Below are positions 8,663 to 17,288 of a DNA stretch of 64,000 bases, one piece after another. Both the position numbers and the translations under genes were made by a program. The stretch is from Shewanella kaireitica (lineage in GTDB: Bacteria; Pseudomonadota; Gammaproteobacteria; Enterobacterales; Shewanellaceae), in the NCBI RefSeq assembly GCF_023284045.1, contig NZ_JAKIKQ010000001.1, positions 186,001 through 250,000 of the forward strand, given 5' to 3'. Positions within the stretch are counted from its first letter, which is position 1; each line of letters starts with the position of its first letter. A model generated the notes under the pieces. It was not told where the DNA came from and searched no databases. It worked only from the letters and a program-made list of their open reading frames with translations.

Positions 8663-9370
8663 ATGTTCCTAAGTTCTTTCTTTAAAAAAGCAGACCAATC
8701 AGTTGTCATTGCTCCAGAACAAGCAAGCGAGTTTGCTAAAAGCGTTGCCCATGATTTCAATCCAATCCATGACGTTGCCGCAAAGCGTTTTTGTGTGCCA
8801 GGTGATCTGCTCTTTTCTTTAGTATTAAATGAATATGGCCTAAGCCAGAAAATGACCTTTAACTTTGCGGGTATGGTAGGGGATGGCGTTAAGCTGCAGT
8901 TCCCTGCAGTCGTTGAAGAAGATTTCGATATTAGAGATGACAAAGATAAATGCTACCTAAATGTACACCGTAGTGGTGACGTTCGTCATTGTGATGTACA
9001 AATCGAGTCTTTTATTCGCAAGTATGTGGCGTTCTCAGGCCTTAACTTTATGCATATTTTGGTGCCGATGATGAAGCAGCGCCAAATGATGATTAACCCT
9101 GCAAGACCATTAGTCATTTATGAAAGCATGTCTTTTGACTTAACGACGCTTGATTTTACCGAGGTTGAGTTGACCTTGGTTGAACAAGACTTAAAAATTG
9201 AAGGTAAGCGTGGCGATGTCACTTTAACTTTCGAGCTGCACAGCGGCGAAAAGTTAGTGGGTACCGGAATTAAAACTTTGGTGATGAGCGGCCTACGCCC
9301 CTATGTTGATGATCAAGCGCAGCAGATGTTTGATAAGTATGAAGAGCGTCGCCTCAGCTATGCTGGCTAA
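8663..9370 (+). CDS. DUF3581 family protein with MaoC-like hydratase motif
   Basis: A 235-residue protein of a gammaproteobacterial family of unknown function. Residues 30-36 (HDFNPIHD) match the catalytic motif of MaoC/R-specific enoyl-CoA hydratases (Asp31, Asn33, Pro34, His36), followed by FCVPGDLLFSLVL, the usual Pro-Gly helix segment. The rest fits a double hot-dog fold. Enoyl hydratase or acyl-thioester binding is therefore possible but unproven. The start is uncertain: ATG at 8663 is preferred, but GTG at 8657 is in frame and neither has a strong Shine-Dalgarno. It is followed by a strong terminator, so it is monocistronic. Confidence 0.8.
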   Translation: MFLSSFFKKADQSVVIAPEQASEFAKSVAHDFNPIHDVAAKRFCVPGDLLFSLVLNEYGLSQKMTFNFAGMVGDGVKLQFPAVVEEDFDIRDDKDKCYLNVHRSGDVRHCDVQIESFIRKYVAFSGLNFMHILVPMMKQRQMMINPARPLVIYESMSFDLTTLDFTEVELTLVEQDLKIEGKRGDVTLTFELHSGEKLVGTGIKTLVMSGLRPYVDDQAQQMFDKYEERRLSYAG

Positions 9371-9417
9371 GCAATAGCGCTTAACTTACCATCAGACAGT
9401 CGTCAATGATTGTTGAT

Positions 9418-9456
9418 AAACCGACTAATGACACTGGTGATTAGTCGGTTTTTTGT
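9418..9456 (+). terminator. Rho-independent terminator after DUF3581 gene
   Basis: Perfect 11-bp stem AACCGACTAAT (9419-9429) with ATTAGTCGGTT (9440-9450), then TTTTTG. Confidence 0.92.
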
Positions 9457-9599
9457 TTTAAAGCGATGATTAAAGCAGCAGCCAATCCCATTTGACTTTG
9501 TGAGTGAATAAACTGTGAACTGGCTCACTTGAGGCTAACCGTTAGATGACGCATTCTGTTTGACCCATTTGCTTTTATATAAAAGCGAATGGGATCCGT

Positions 9600-9846
9600 T
9601 CGGATGAAGGTAGCAGGAGAGTGGGGAGTAACCCCACACCGACGAGGCAACTTTGTTAACGCTTAGGCTAAGCAAAGCACTCTTTCAGGTGCCACTTATG
9701 TGGTGAGGACTGTTACTGGACGAGCCTCTGGAGAGACTGTGAGCAAATAAGCGTTCGTCAGCTTGATTGTCACACAGCGCCGAAGGCGAAAGTGTTAGCA
9801 TTTTTTTGCTAACGCGAAACGCTCAGGCAAAAGGACAGAGGAGAGG
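9600..9846 (+). ncRNA. Tandem glycine riboswitch (gcvT element)
   Basis: Two adjacent aptamers show the conserved blocks. Aptamer 1 (about 9601-9723) has GGAGAG, ACACCGACGAGGCAA, TTCAGGT, AGGACTGTTACTGGACGA. Aptamer 2 (about 9724-9846) starts with the linker block CCTCTGGAGAGA and has CGCCGAAGGCGAA, CTCAGGCAAAAGGACAGAG. Order and linker match cooperative tandem glycine riboswitches. The next gene is an AGCS sodium:amino-acid symporter, a common target of this RNA. In aptamer 1 the AAA bulge between CAGGT and AGGAC is replaced by a small hairpin (GCCACTTATGTGGTG). The expression platform lies in 9847-10054; pyrimidine blocks there (CCTCTCTCC at 9912) can partly pair with the GAGAGG just after aptamer 2. 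Whether glycine turns expression on or off is not decidable here. Confidence 0.93.
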
Positions 9847-10054
9847 ATGACTGTGTTAACTATTATCAAATCGATATTAGTCACTGTTGTTTGCCGCTGC
9901 GCCTTTTCTAGCCTCTCTCCAGGCGGATAAACCGTTTGCTGCACACGGCAGCACGCTACACCAGCCATTTCTTTTCCTCCTCCGATTATTAATAACTCCT
10001 ATTTCAAGCTGTTTGAATATAGCGAGTTCTGTTGTTTAATACTCGAGGAATACC

Positions 10055-11428
10055 ATGAATTTTGAAACACTGCTAGCCGATATCAACGCCATTGTTTGGG
10101 GGCCTATCACCCTTTGTTTGTTGGTGGGTACCGGTCTTTATCTCACTATCCGATTAAAGCTTATCCAAGTTTTTAAACTGCCTTTAGCACTGAGCTTGCT
10201 GTTTAAGCCTGCAACTGGCAAAGGTGATCTGTCTTCTTTTGCCGCGCTATGTACCGCGCTGTCCGCAACCATAGGCACCGGTAATATAGTCGGGGTTGCT
10301 ACCGCGATAAAAATTGGTGGCCCTGGTGCGCTGTTTTGGATGTGGTTAGCGGCATTTTTTGGCATGGCAACCAAATATGCTGAATGTATGCTGGCGGTTA
10401 AATATCGCACTACTGATGCTCGCGGCAATATTGCAGGTGGCCCAATGTATTACATTGAACGAGGGCTAGGGCTTAAGTGGTTGGCAAAAATATTTGCGGT
10501 ATTCGGTGTTGGTGTGGCTTTCTTTGGCATAGGTACCTTTGCCCAAGTTAATGCGATTAGCGATGCGATGACTATCGCCTTTGACGTACCTGCTTGGACA
10601 ACAGCCATCGTGCTGACGCTAATGGTTGCTGCGGTAACTTTAGGTGGCGTCAAGCGTATTGCCAATGTGGCGCAAAAGCTGGTACCGACAATGGCACTAG
10701 GCTATGTGTTGGCGTGTATTTGGATTTTGGTACTGTTTGCCGATCAGATAATGCCCGCACTCCAACTCGTGGTGCACTCGGCCTTTACACCGATATCGGC
10801 AGCGGGTGGTTTCTTAGGGGCGACGGTTGCTCAAGCATTACAAATTGGTATTGCTCGAGGGGTGTTCTCCAACGAATCTGGTCTAGGCAGTGCACCTATT
10901 GCGGCAGCGGCAGCTAAAACCAATGAGCCCGTTGAGCAAGGCATGGTGAGTATGACGGGCACATTCTTTGACACCATTTTAATCTGTACCATGACAGGTT
11001 TAGTGCTGATTATTACCGGTGTTTGGAGTGGTGATACTGCGGGCGCAGCCATGACCAGCGCTGCATTTGCCGCCGGAGGCTCAGCGATTATAGGTCAGTA
11101 CGTGGTGACCATTGCCTTGGTTTGTTTCGCTTTTACTACTATTTTGGGCTGGCATTATTATGGCGAGCGTTGTTGGTACTACCTAACAGGTAAGCATCTA
11201 GGTGAAAAAGGCATTAAGTTATATCAGCTGACCTTTCTTAGTTTAATTGCGGTTGGCGCCTTTATAAAACTTGATCTTATTTGGATGCTAGCCGATACGG
11301 TTAATGGTTTAATGGCTATTCCAAATCTAATTGCGCTTATCGGTTTAAGACATGTGATTATGGCGGAAACCGACAAGTACTTTGCTAAGCGACGTGCAGC
11401 TGTGCTTGATGAATTGCGCGTTCAATAG
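10055..11428 (+). CDS. AGCS family sodium:alanine/glycine symporter
   Basis: A 457-residue polytopic inner-membrane protein with about 11 helices. AGCS hallmarks: ALSATIGTGNIVGVATAI (sodium/substrate site, residues about 68-86), GGPGALFWMWLAAFFGMATKYAE, AGGPMYYIERGL and GVFSNESGLGSAPIAAAAAKT. It imports glycine or alanine with sodium. ATG at 10055 has CGAGGA at 10044-10049 as ribosome binding site. The 5' leader carries a tandem glycine riboswitch, which points to glycine as the relevant substrate. It is monocistronic: a strong hairpin at 11437-11467 follows. Confidence 0.95.
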   Translation: MNFETLLADINAIVWGPITLCLLVGTGLYLTIRLKLIQVFKLPLALSLLFKPATGKGDLSSFAALCTALSATIGTGNIVGVATAIKIGGPGALFWMWLAAFFGMATKYAECMLAVKYRTTDARGNIAGGPMYYIERGLGLKWLAKIFAVFGVGVAFFGIGTFAQVNAISDAMTIAFDVPAWTTAIVLTLMVAAVTLGGVKRIANVAQKLVPTMALGYVLACIWILVLFADQIMPALQLVVHSAFTPISAAGGFLGATVAQALQIGIARGVFSNESGLGSAPIAAAAAKTNEPVEQGMVSMTGTFFDTILICTMTGLVLIITGVWSGDTAGAAMTSAAFAAGGSAIIGQYVVTIALVCFAFTTILGWHYYGERCWYYLTGKHLGEKGIKLYQLTFLSLIAVGAFIKLDLIWMLADTVNGLMAIPNLIALIGLRHVIMAETDKYFAKRRAAVLDELRVQ

Positions 11429-11436
11429 TTTGCTCA

Positions 11437-11519
11437 GCGGCAGCCGATAACTTGTTATCACTGCCGCAAATTGATATCTCTTATATAAGGCGCTCAATTG
11501 CCGATTGATTGAGCACCTT
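11437..11519 (+). terminator. Two stem-loops downstream of the AGCS gene
   Basis: First hairpin 11437-11467: GCGGCAG with CTGCCGC enclosing GATAAC/GTTATC. Second 11487-11519: AAGGCGCTCAAT with ATTGAGCACCTT (one mismatch). Neither has a long T run, so they may be a weak terminator or mRNA 3'-end protecting structures. Confidence 0.6.
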
Positions 11520-11544
11520 CACCGCTGAAAATGGCGTATGATCG

Positions 11545-11630
11545 CGCTTCCTTTATTTAGTCACTAAAGTCAGCAAAATAGCTGCTTGGCGATGATTGCC
11601 AAGCGCGACGCTTTCCTTTAATTTAGTGAC
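11545..11630. repeat. Imperfect direct repeats flanking a hairpin, upstream of the SMC operon
   Basis: CGCTTCCTTTATTTAGTCAC (11545-11564) and the near copy at 11609-11630 (CGCTTTCC, TTTAATTTAGTGAC) lie about 65 bp apart, with the perfect hairpin GCTTGGC/GCCAAGC (11584-11604) between them. They sit 110-195 bp before the SMC gene and could be its operator region. The regulator is not identified. Confidence 0.45.
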
Positions 11631-11738
11631 CAGCTAATTTTATTATCAACCTCTTTATATGCGTGTTGCTATCACTGCGACACGTAACAGTTTGCTAGCC
11701 ATTTTTTGCCGCAAGCTGCGTTTGGATTAAGGAATGTA

Positions 11739-14700
11739 ATGCCAAGCTTAAATCGCATCGTACTGATTGATACTCACTTACCAGGCGTGGTCGAACTCGC
11801 CCTTGATGGCCATACCAACATATGCGGCACTAACGCATCGGGTAAAACCACGTTACAACGTTTGGTACCGGTTTTTTACGGTGAGTACCCAAGCCGAGTT
11901 GTCCCCTCTACACGTGATAGTTTTGAGCGCTGGTACCTGCCGCACGAATCAAGCTTTATCATCTATGAATATATCAAGTCTGACGGACTCGCTTATCAAG
12001 CGGTATTAGCCTCTGCAGGTGACGGCAAAGGGGTTAATTACCGCTTTATCGGTAAAGGTTTTGAGCTAGATGATTATATTAAAACTCAGCAGGGCGATAA
12101 TATTCAGTGCTTTACCATGGCTGAACTTGGCCGTGAGATGAAGCGAGCGGGTATTGCGGTCACGAACTTACTCAATACTCGAGAGTTTAGGGCGATCATT
12201 CAGAACGATAGAGCATTATTGAGCACTGGTAGTAACCGTACCGAGTTACGTAATTACGCCCGTCAATTCTCACTCTGTGAGGCGGAGCACTCGCTGCGCC
12301 ATATTGAAAAACTGGCGAAAGCGGTGCACTCAAAAGAGGGCAAGATGGAGACGATCAAATCGATGATCGCCGCTATTCTTGAAGAGGATGGTGTTAATCC
12401 TCCTAGCTCTCGCATTAACCCACAACATGTTGAGTCTTGGATCAAAGAGAGTCAGCTTATTCAGGGTTTTGAGCTTATCCGCCCTGAGTTTGAAAAGTTA
12501 GAGCAGGAGTTTGACCAGCTACTAAGCACTGAGCAGCGACTTGCCAGTCTGCGCCGCGGTTATAGCAAAGATGAAAGTGATGAGGTCGAAAGACAAGAGC
12601 ATCACCAAGACTTGTCAAAAGCACTCAACGCTAAACTAAGAGAGTTGGACGAAGAGTGGAAAGAGCAACGTGACGAGCTCAACTTAGACTTGTCTGCCGC
12701 TAAGGGCGATGTGGCCAAGTGTGAACAAGAGTTAGATTCTATTGAAGATCAACACGCCTCATTTCAAGATGCTGAAATTGAACAAGCAAAATTGGATCTC
12801 GAACAGTTACCTAGCTGGCGTGGCAGCTTAGAAAACTTGTCAGAGCGACATAAGTTACAAACAGAAAAGCACCAAGATATTGAGGCCGCGTACAACGCCC
12901 GCCGTAGTAAAATTGGTGAAGGGCTTAACCGAGAGCTGGAAAACTTGCATCAAGAGCAAGATAGCTTAAGAGAGTCCCGCGATAAACAGCGTGAGCAAGG
13001 CCGCAGTGAATTAGCAGCATTAGAAGATCAATGGCGTGATGCTACTGATAAAGGTCAGGCTAAATTTAGCGAACAAGCCTATCAATTAAAGCTGTCTGCC
13101 GCAGAGCTGAAAGTACGCGTTGATAGCGTGACCTACTCGGAAGAGGAAAAACTGGCCTTAGCAGTATTTGATGAACGAATTACCCGCGCCGATGAGGAGC
13201 AAGAGAGCTGTAATGCTAAGGTTGACCGCTTTACGAGCGAAGAGCGTAAGCTGCGTGCTAAACGCGATCAAGCTAATGAAGGTTTGCGGGTGGCTGGCAT
13301 TCGAGTCACAGAGCGCCAAAGCGAGCTTGAAGAGCTGCACCATATTTTGTTCCCACAGTCACACACATTACTAGAGTTCTTACGTAAAGAAGCCAATGGT
13401 TGGGAGAACACCTTAGGCAAGGTGATCAATTCAGAACTACTGCACCGTAGTGACTTGCACCCGACAATCAGTGGGGAAAACCTTGAAGCCTTATATGGCA
13501 TAGCGCTTGATCTAAAGGCGATCGATTCGCCAGAGTACGCCGCATCTGAGCAGGAGCTACGCATTAAGCATGCTAACGCCGAAGAGATGTTAACCAGTGC
13601 GAAAGAGTTACAAGCTGAAGCAGAAGCTAAATTGGTGGCCGTTAATTCAGAGCTAGATGCCATGGCGCGTGAGCTAACATTTGCCCGCACAGCATACAAA
13701 AATAGCCGCGATGATCTGCGCCGTCTGTTTGATGATAAACGCGCTGAGCAGGAGAGGATCAACCAAGCACTTAATGAGCGAAAGTCTGCATCGCAGAAGC
13801 AACTTGCTAGACTCGACAGCGAGCTGAAGCAATTAAAGCAACAGCAGCAAGAGTGGCTTGAAGAGCAAAAAGAGCAGGCGCTAGAAGCGCGCATGGAGAA
13901 AAACGCTTATTGGCAAGAGGTTGTTGGTGCGTTAGACAATCAACTTGGCCAGGTTAAAGCGAATATCCAAAACCGCCGTGATCATGCTAAAAGCGAACAA
14001 AAGGCTTGCGAGCAGTGGTACAAGAATGAGCTTAAATCTCGCGGTATCGATGAAGCCAAAATTGTCGCGCTAAAAACCGAGATCCGCACCCTTGAAGCTA
14101 ATATCAGTAAAGCGGAGCAACGCCGCAGTGAAGTGCTGCGCTATGACGATTGGTATCAACATACTTGGCTCAAGCGTAAGCCTAAGCTACAAACTGAGCT
14201 TAGCACTGTTAAGCAAGCTAGCTTATCGTTAGAGCAGCAGCTTAAGGCCAAATCTAATGAGGTCAAAGCCAAGCGTAGTGAGCTTGATAGTGAACGCAAG
14301 CGTTCTGACGCGGTACAAGTTGAAGCCTCAGAAAACCTAACTAAATTGCGCAGTGTTATGCGCAAACTGACCGAGCTAAAACTGCCTGCTAATAATGAGG
14401 ATGCTCAAGGTGGTCTCAGCGAGCGTCTACGCCAAGGTGAAGATCAGCTGTTAAAGCGTGATTCATTGCTCGGCTCAGTGAAGCAGTATGTTGAACACTT
14501 TGATTCAGTGATTGCCAGTAAGTCAGGTTCTAGCTTATCTGAGACTTGGGAGCGTGCGCGTGAAGAGTCGAGCTTTATCAATGATAAAGGGATTCGTATT
14601 CTAGATTACCGCAAACTAGTGCCGCAGCTGGAGCAGTTACTGAACGTGATGGTGCCACAATCTATGATGGCACTGCGTGAGCAAGGACGGATCTTTGGCG

Positions 14701-15413
14701 TTGATCTCACCGCATTTTACGATGTACTGGCCGATATTGACCGCCGTATTGCCACTCAAAGCGCCCGTATTACTCGTGAGGTGGGTGAAGAGTTGTTCCT
14801 TGATGGGGTATCGGAGTCTGCAGTTAGAATTCGTTCGCGCATTAGTGAACTTGAGTTCTGGCCTGAACTTGAAGCCTTTGTAAAAGCATTCCGTCAGTGG
14901 AAGGCCGAAGGCTTTAGTGAGCTGCCGGGTGAGGACTACACTAACAGCATGCGCCGTGCATTAGATATTATCGGCCGCGCGGCATTATCGGGCGGGATCT
15001 CCAAGTTACTGGAGATTGAATTGCGCTTAAAAGAGGGCAATAGTGACCTGATAATACGTACCGATAGACAGCTTAATGAGTCATCAAGCCATGGTATGGC
15101 ATATCTGATTTTATGTAAGTTCTTGTTGGCATTCACCCGTCTACTGCGTGGCAGGGCGGAGGTGACCATTCATTGGCCTATTGATGAGCTCGGCACCTTG
15201 CATCACGGTAACGTGAAAAAGATTTTTGATGCTTGTGAAAACAACAATATCTCAGTGTTGGGTGCATTCCCGAATCCTGAGTCTGAGGTGCTTAGCCTGT
15301 TTGCTAATCGTTATATTATTAATAAGCAAACCAAAAAACTGCAGGTGGTTAAACCACAAATCAATCCAATAGCCGAAAAACTTAGTCAGCGACGTACTCA
15401 GGAGGCTGTGTAA
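11739..15413 (+). CDS. SMC-like ATPase of a Wadjet/MksB-type complex (JetC-like)
   Basis: A 1224-residue protein from ATG 11739 (AAGGA at 11729-11733); the upstream TTG at 11706 lacks a Shine-Dalgarno. Walker A is GTNASGKT (residues 30-37). Long coiled-coil arms rich in Glu, Gln, Lys and Ala run from about 255 to 545 and 650 to 915. A hinge-like insert lies between (HILFPQSHTLLEFLRKEANG, then LYGIALDLKAI). The C-terminal ATPase lobe has the degenerate signature SSSHGMAYL in place of LSGGE and Walker B IHWPIDELG, then a PNPESEV segment. This is the SMC head-arm-hinge plan, between MksB and MukB in length. It should form the DNA-translocating motor with the two following gene products and a Toprim protein, as in systems that restrict plasmids. 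Stop and next start overlap by one base (TAATG). Confidence 0.88.
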   Translation: MPSLNRIVLIDTHLPGVVELALDGHTNICGTNASGKTTLQRLVPVFYGEYPSRVVPSTRDSFERWYLPHESSFIIYEYIKSDGLAYQAVLASAGDGKGVNYRFIGKGFELDDYIKTQQGDNIQCFTMAELGREMKRAGIAVTNLLNTREFRAIIQNDRALLSTGSNRTELRNYARQFSLCEAEHSLRHIEKLAKAVHSKEGKMETIKSMIAAILEEDGVNPPSSRINPQHVESWIKESQLIQGFELIRPEFEKLEQEFDQLLSTEQRLASLRRGYSKDESDEVERQEHHQDLSKALNAKLRELDEEWKEQRDELNLDLSAAKGDVAKCEQELDSIEDQHASFQDAEIEQAKLDLEQLPSWRGSLENLSERHKLQTEKHQDIEAAYNARRSKIGEGLNRELENLHQEQDSLRESRDKQREQGRSELAALEDQWRDATDKGQAKFSEQAYQLKLSAAELKVRVDSVTYSEEEKLALAVFDERITRADEEQESCNAKVDRFTSEERKLRAKRDQANEGLRVAGIRVTERQSELEELHHILFPQSHTLLEFLRKEANGWENTLGKVINSELLHRSDLHPTISGENLEALYGIALDLKAIDSPEYAASEQELRIKHANAEEMLTSAKELQAEAEAKLVAVNSELDAMARELTFARTAYKNSRDDLRRLFDDKRAEQERINQALNERKSASQKQLARLDSELKQLKQQQQEWLEEQKEQALEARMEKNAYWQEVVGALDNQLGQVKANIQNRRDHAKSEQKACEQWYKNELKSRGIDEAKIVALKTEIRTLEANISKAEQRRSEVLRYDDWYQHTWLKRKPKLQTELSTVKQASLSLEQQLKAKSNEVKAKRSELDSERKRSDAVQVEASENLTKLRSVMRKLTELKLPANNEDAQGGLSERLRQGEDQLLKRDSLLGSVKQYVEHFDSVIASKSGSSLSETWERAREESSFINDKGIRILDYRKLVPQLEQLLNVMVPQSMMALREQGRIFGVDLTAFYDVLADIDRRIATQSARITREVGEELFLDGVSESAVRIRSRISELEFWPELEAFVKAFRQWKAEGFSELPGEDYTNSMRRALDIIGRAALSGGISKLLEIELRLKEGNSDLIIRTDRQLNESSSHGMAYLILCKFLLAFTRLLRGRAEVTIHWPIDELGTLHHGNVKKIFDACENNNISVLGAFPNPESEVLSLFANRYIINKQTKKLQVVKPQINPIAEKLSQRRTQEAV

Positions 15414-16066
15414 TGAGTCAAGTAACAGAAACTACATTAGTGGGTACCAGTGCGCTGATTGAACGTTTATTAAAAGGCCAGTTTATTTGCCGGACCACCG
15501 ATGAAGATGGTTGGCGTGCGCTTAAAAACCCAGACACTCGTGAGCGTGTTGAAGCCTATTTAAACCAAATAAACCGTACGATTGGATCGGCGGGCGAAGG
15601 TGAAGTGTTCTTTTGCGGTTATCAGCAACTAGGTGAAAGCGAGCGTAAGGTCATTTCGTCGCAATTTAAAGATATCTGTAACGCGCTTATCCCGCTGGTG
15701 GAATGGCTGGTGTTAGTGCAAGAAGGCAGTGGTCAAGACGCACCTTTATCAGAAGGCGCAGCGGTAAGACTAACAGAATTACAGACTCGCATTGAAGATA
15801 CGCCGGCTTTTCGTGAGCAATTGGCTAAAATCAGCCACTATCGTCTGTTTGGCTCGACCAGTAGTAATGTTGATGCGCAGATAAAGTTAGTGTTTAAGCG
15901 TTTGGTGGAGCTCGGATATTTAACTAAGCCTAACGCAGAGAAGCAGATCTTTATCGCCACAGGTAAGCTTGATTATCTGTATGAAGTGATCCGCTTTATT
16001 GATGAGACTGAAGGCTTGAGCTTAGAGGCGCAAGCTGAAACTGCCACCCAAAGGGACTTGGTCTAA
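15413..16066 (+). CDS. MksE-like accessory (kite) subunit of the SMC complex (JetB-like)
   Basis: A 217-residue protein with N-terminal segment LIERLLKGQFICRTTDEDGW and predicted winged-helix regions (ISHYRLFGSTSSNVDAQIKL, then RLVELGYLTKPNAEKQIFIATGKLDYLYEVIRFI). Length and helix-wing-helix pattern fit MksE/kite subunits, which dimerise and bind the kleisin. ATG overlaps the SMC stop by one base and the next gene starts one base after its stop. This coupling implies the three are made in fixed ratio. Assignment rests on size, order and fold-level features, not on a strong sequence motif. Confidence 0.78.
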   Translation: MSQVTETTLVGTSALIERLLKGQFICRTTDEDGWRALKNPDTRERVEAYLNQINRTIGSAGEGEVFFCGYQQLGESERKVISSQFKDICNALIPLVEWLVLVQEGSGQDAPLSEGAAVRLTELQTRIEDTPAFREQLAKISHYRLFGSTSSNVDAQIKLVFKRLVELGYLTKPNAEKQIFIATGKLDYLYEVIRFIDETEGLSLEAQAETATQRDLV

Positions 16067-16067
16067 T

Positions 16068-17288
16068 ATGAGCAGTAACTTACATCAAGCTGGAGTTAAG
16101 CTGCTAAAACAGCTTGGACGTCATGCTGAATTAGTGATGGATGTGTATCTATCGGGCTCAGTGTCAGAAGATGAAACCAATGCGGCGGCCATAGAGAAGC
16201 TACGTAAAAGTGATATCTTATGGCGGCCTGAAGCGGATCAAGAGTTACGTTTAAAGCGTTCGGTACGTGCCTTATTAGAGGAGGCATTAAGCGATGAGCG
16301 TAACCGTCAAATAGACTCCAATGTCGGCAGTTCGCTAGCCAGCATTAAAACCTTGGCTGCTCATTATAAAGAAGCGCGTCACAATGTTGATTACGCTGCC
16401 TCTGAGGCTTATCTCGCTGACTTAAGTGAGCATGTCTATAGCTTTGCTGATGGTTTGCGTTATTCGATACGGGTACTGTGGAGCCGCATTAACAACGAGT
16501 TTGGTTATGTTGGGACCATCAACGCCAAAATTCGTGAAAATGAGCTGGCTCAAAAACAGGTAACAGAGCTGCTCAATGGCTTAGAGATGTTCCAGTTTAG
16601 CGAACTTGGTGAAATAGCGGGCGATATTCGTGAGCTAAGAAAGCTTTTGGTTACCTCATTACAAGATACGTTGAGTGATTGTACTCAAGAGTTAAGTGTG
16701 GTGCAGGGACGTCTGCTTGAGCTGCTTGGCCGTTTCCGTCAAATTCGTGGGCGTACTCGTTTACTTAAAGGTTGGCTGCTTTATACCGATCTTCATCCTG
16801 ATTATCATCCCGCGGACCATGTTAGTCACAAACAGCTGCCAGCATTGTTTAATTGTGCAGAAGCGCTACTTGCTCCCGCTGCAGTAGATGTCCACAGTAG
16901 TTTGTATGAGCCTGAACTCTTTGAAATTGTCTCCAATATTAAGCGTATCGATAGGCTTAATGCTGGGCATGTAATAGCTGAGCAAGATGTATCAGTATCG
17001 CTAAGCCAAACTGAAGATTTTGATATTCCGGATAACCCGCTCAAGCTGGCGGTTGATGCCTACTTCTGTGCGGTGATTGATTCAGGCAAGAGTCAATCAG
17101 CATTAGAGTACCTCGATGAGCAAGCGTTAAGCTGGGATCGTGAAAGTTGGTTGTATCAAGTTATTTGTGGTTATGAAGGCTTGCCTGAAGAGCATAGACA
17201 GTATTTCGAGCTCGAGGCTATCGGTGAGTCAGACCCTGTTTATACTGGTAACTTCGTTATTCGTGATGTTGAGCTGTGGCTCGCCTAA
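16068..17288 (+). CDS. Kleisin-like (MksF/JetA-like) subunit of the SMC complex
   Basis: A 406-residue, mostly helical protein. The N-terminal third (about 15-85) resembles a winged helix (SDILWRPEADQELRLKRSVR), followed by a helical bundle with coiled-coil character (ENELAQKQVTELLNGLEMFQ, LSDCTQELSVVQGRLLELLG), as in MukF/MksF/JetA. The C terminus has a small mixed domain. AAAGGGA at 16050-16056 serves as ribosome binding site inside the previous gene. Position between the MksE-like and Toprim genes supports a kleisin bridging the SMC heads. Such proteins are sometimes given unrelated enzyme names in automatic annotation; no enzyme active site is visible. Confidence 0.75.
   Translation: MSSNLHQAGVKLLKQLGRHAELVMDVYLSGSVSEDETNAAAIEKLRKSDILWRPEADQELRLKRSVRALLEEALSDERNRQIDSNVGSSLASIKTLAAHYKEARHNVDYAASEAYLADLSEHVYSFADGLRYSIRVLWSRINNEFGYVGTINAKIRENELAQKQVTELLNGLEMFQFSELGEIAGDIRELRKLLVTSLQDTLSDCTQELSVVQGRLLELLGRFRQIRGRTRLLKGWLLYTDLHPDYHPADHVSHKQLPALFNCAEALLAPAAVDVHSSLYEPELFEIVSNIKRIDRLNAGHVIAEQDVSVSLSQTEDFDIPDNPLKLAVDAYFCAVIDSGKSQSALEYLDEQALSWDRESWLYQVICGYEGLPEEHRQYFELEAIGESDPVYTGNFVIRDVELWLA

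Noticed and set aside
10594..10917. 107-codon plus-strand frame inside the AGCS symporter
   Set aside because: Shadow frame; the symporter frame is continuous and conserved through this part.
13268..13894. 208-codon minus-strand frame inside the SMC gene
   Set aside because: Ser/Cys/Arg-rich shadow of the Glu/Leu-rich coiled coil; no ribosome binding site or family.
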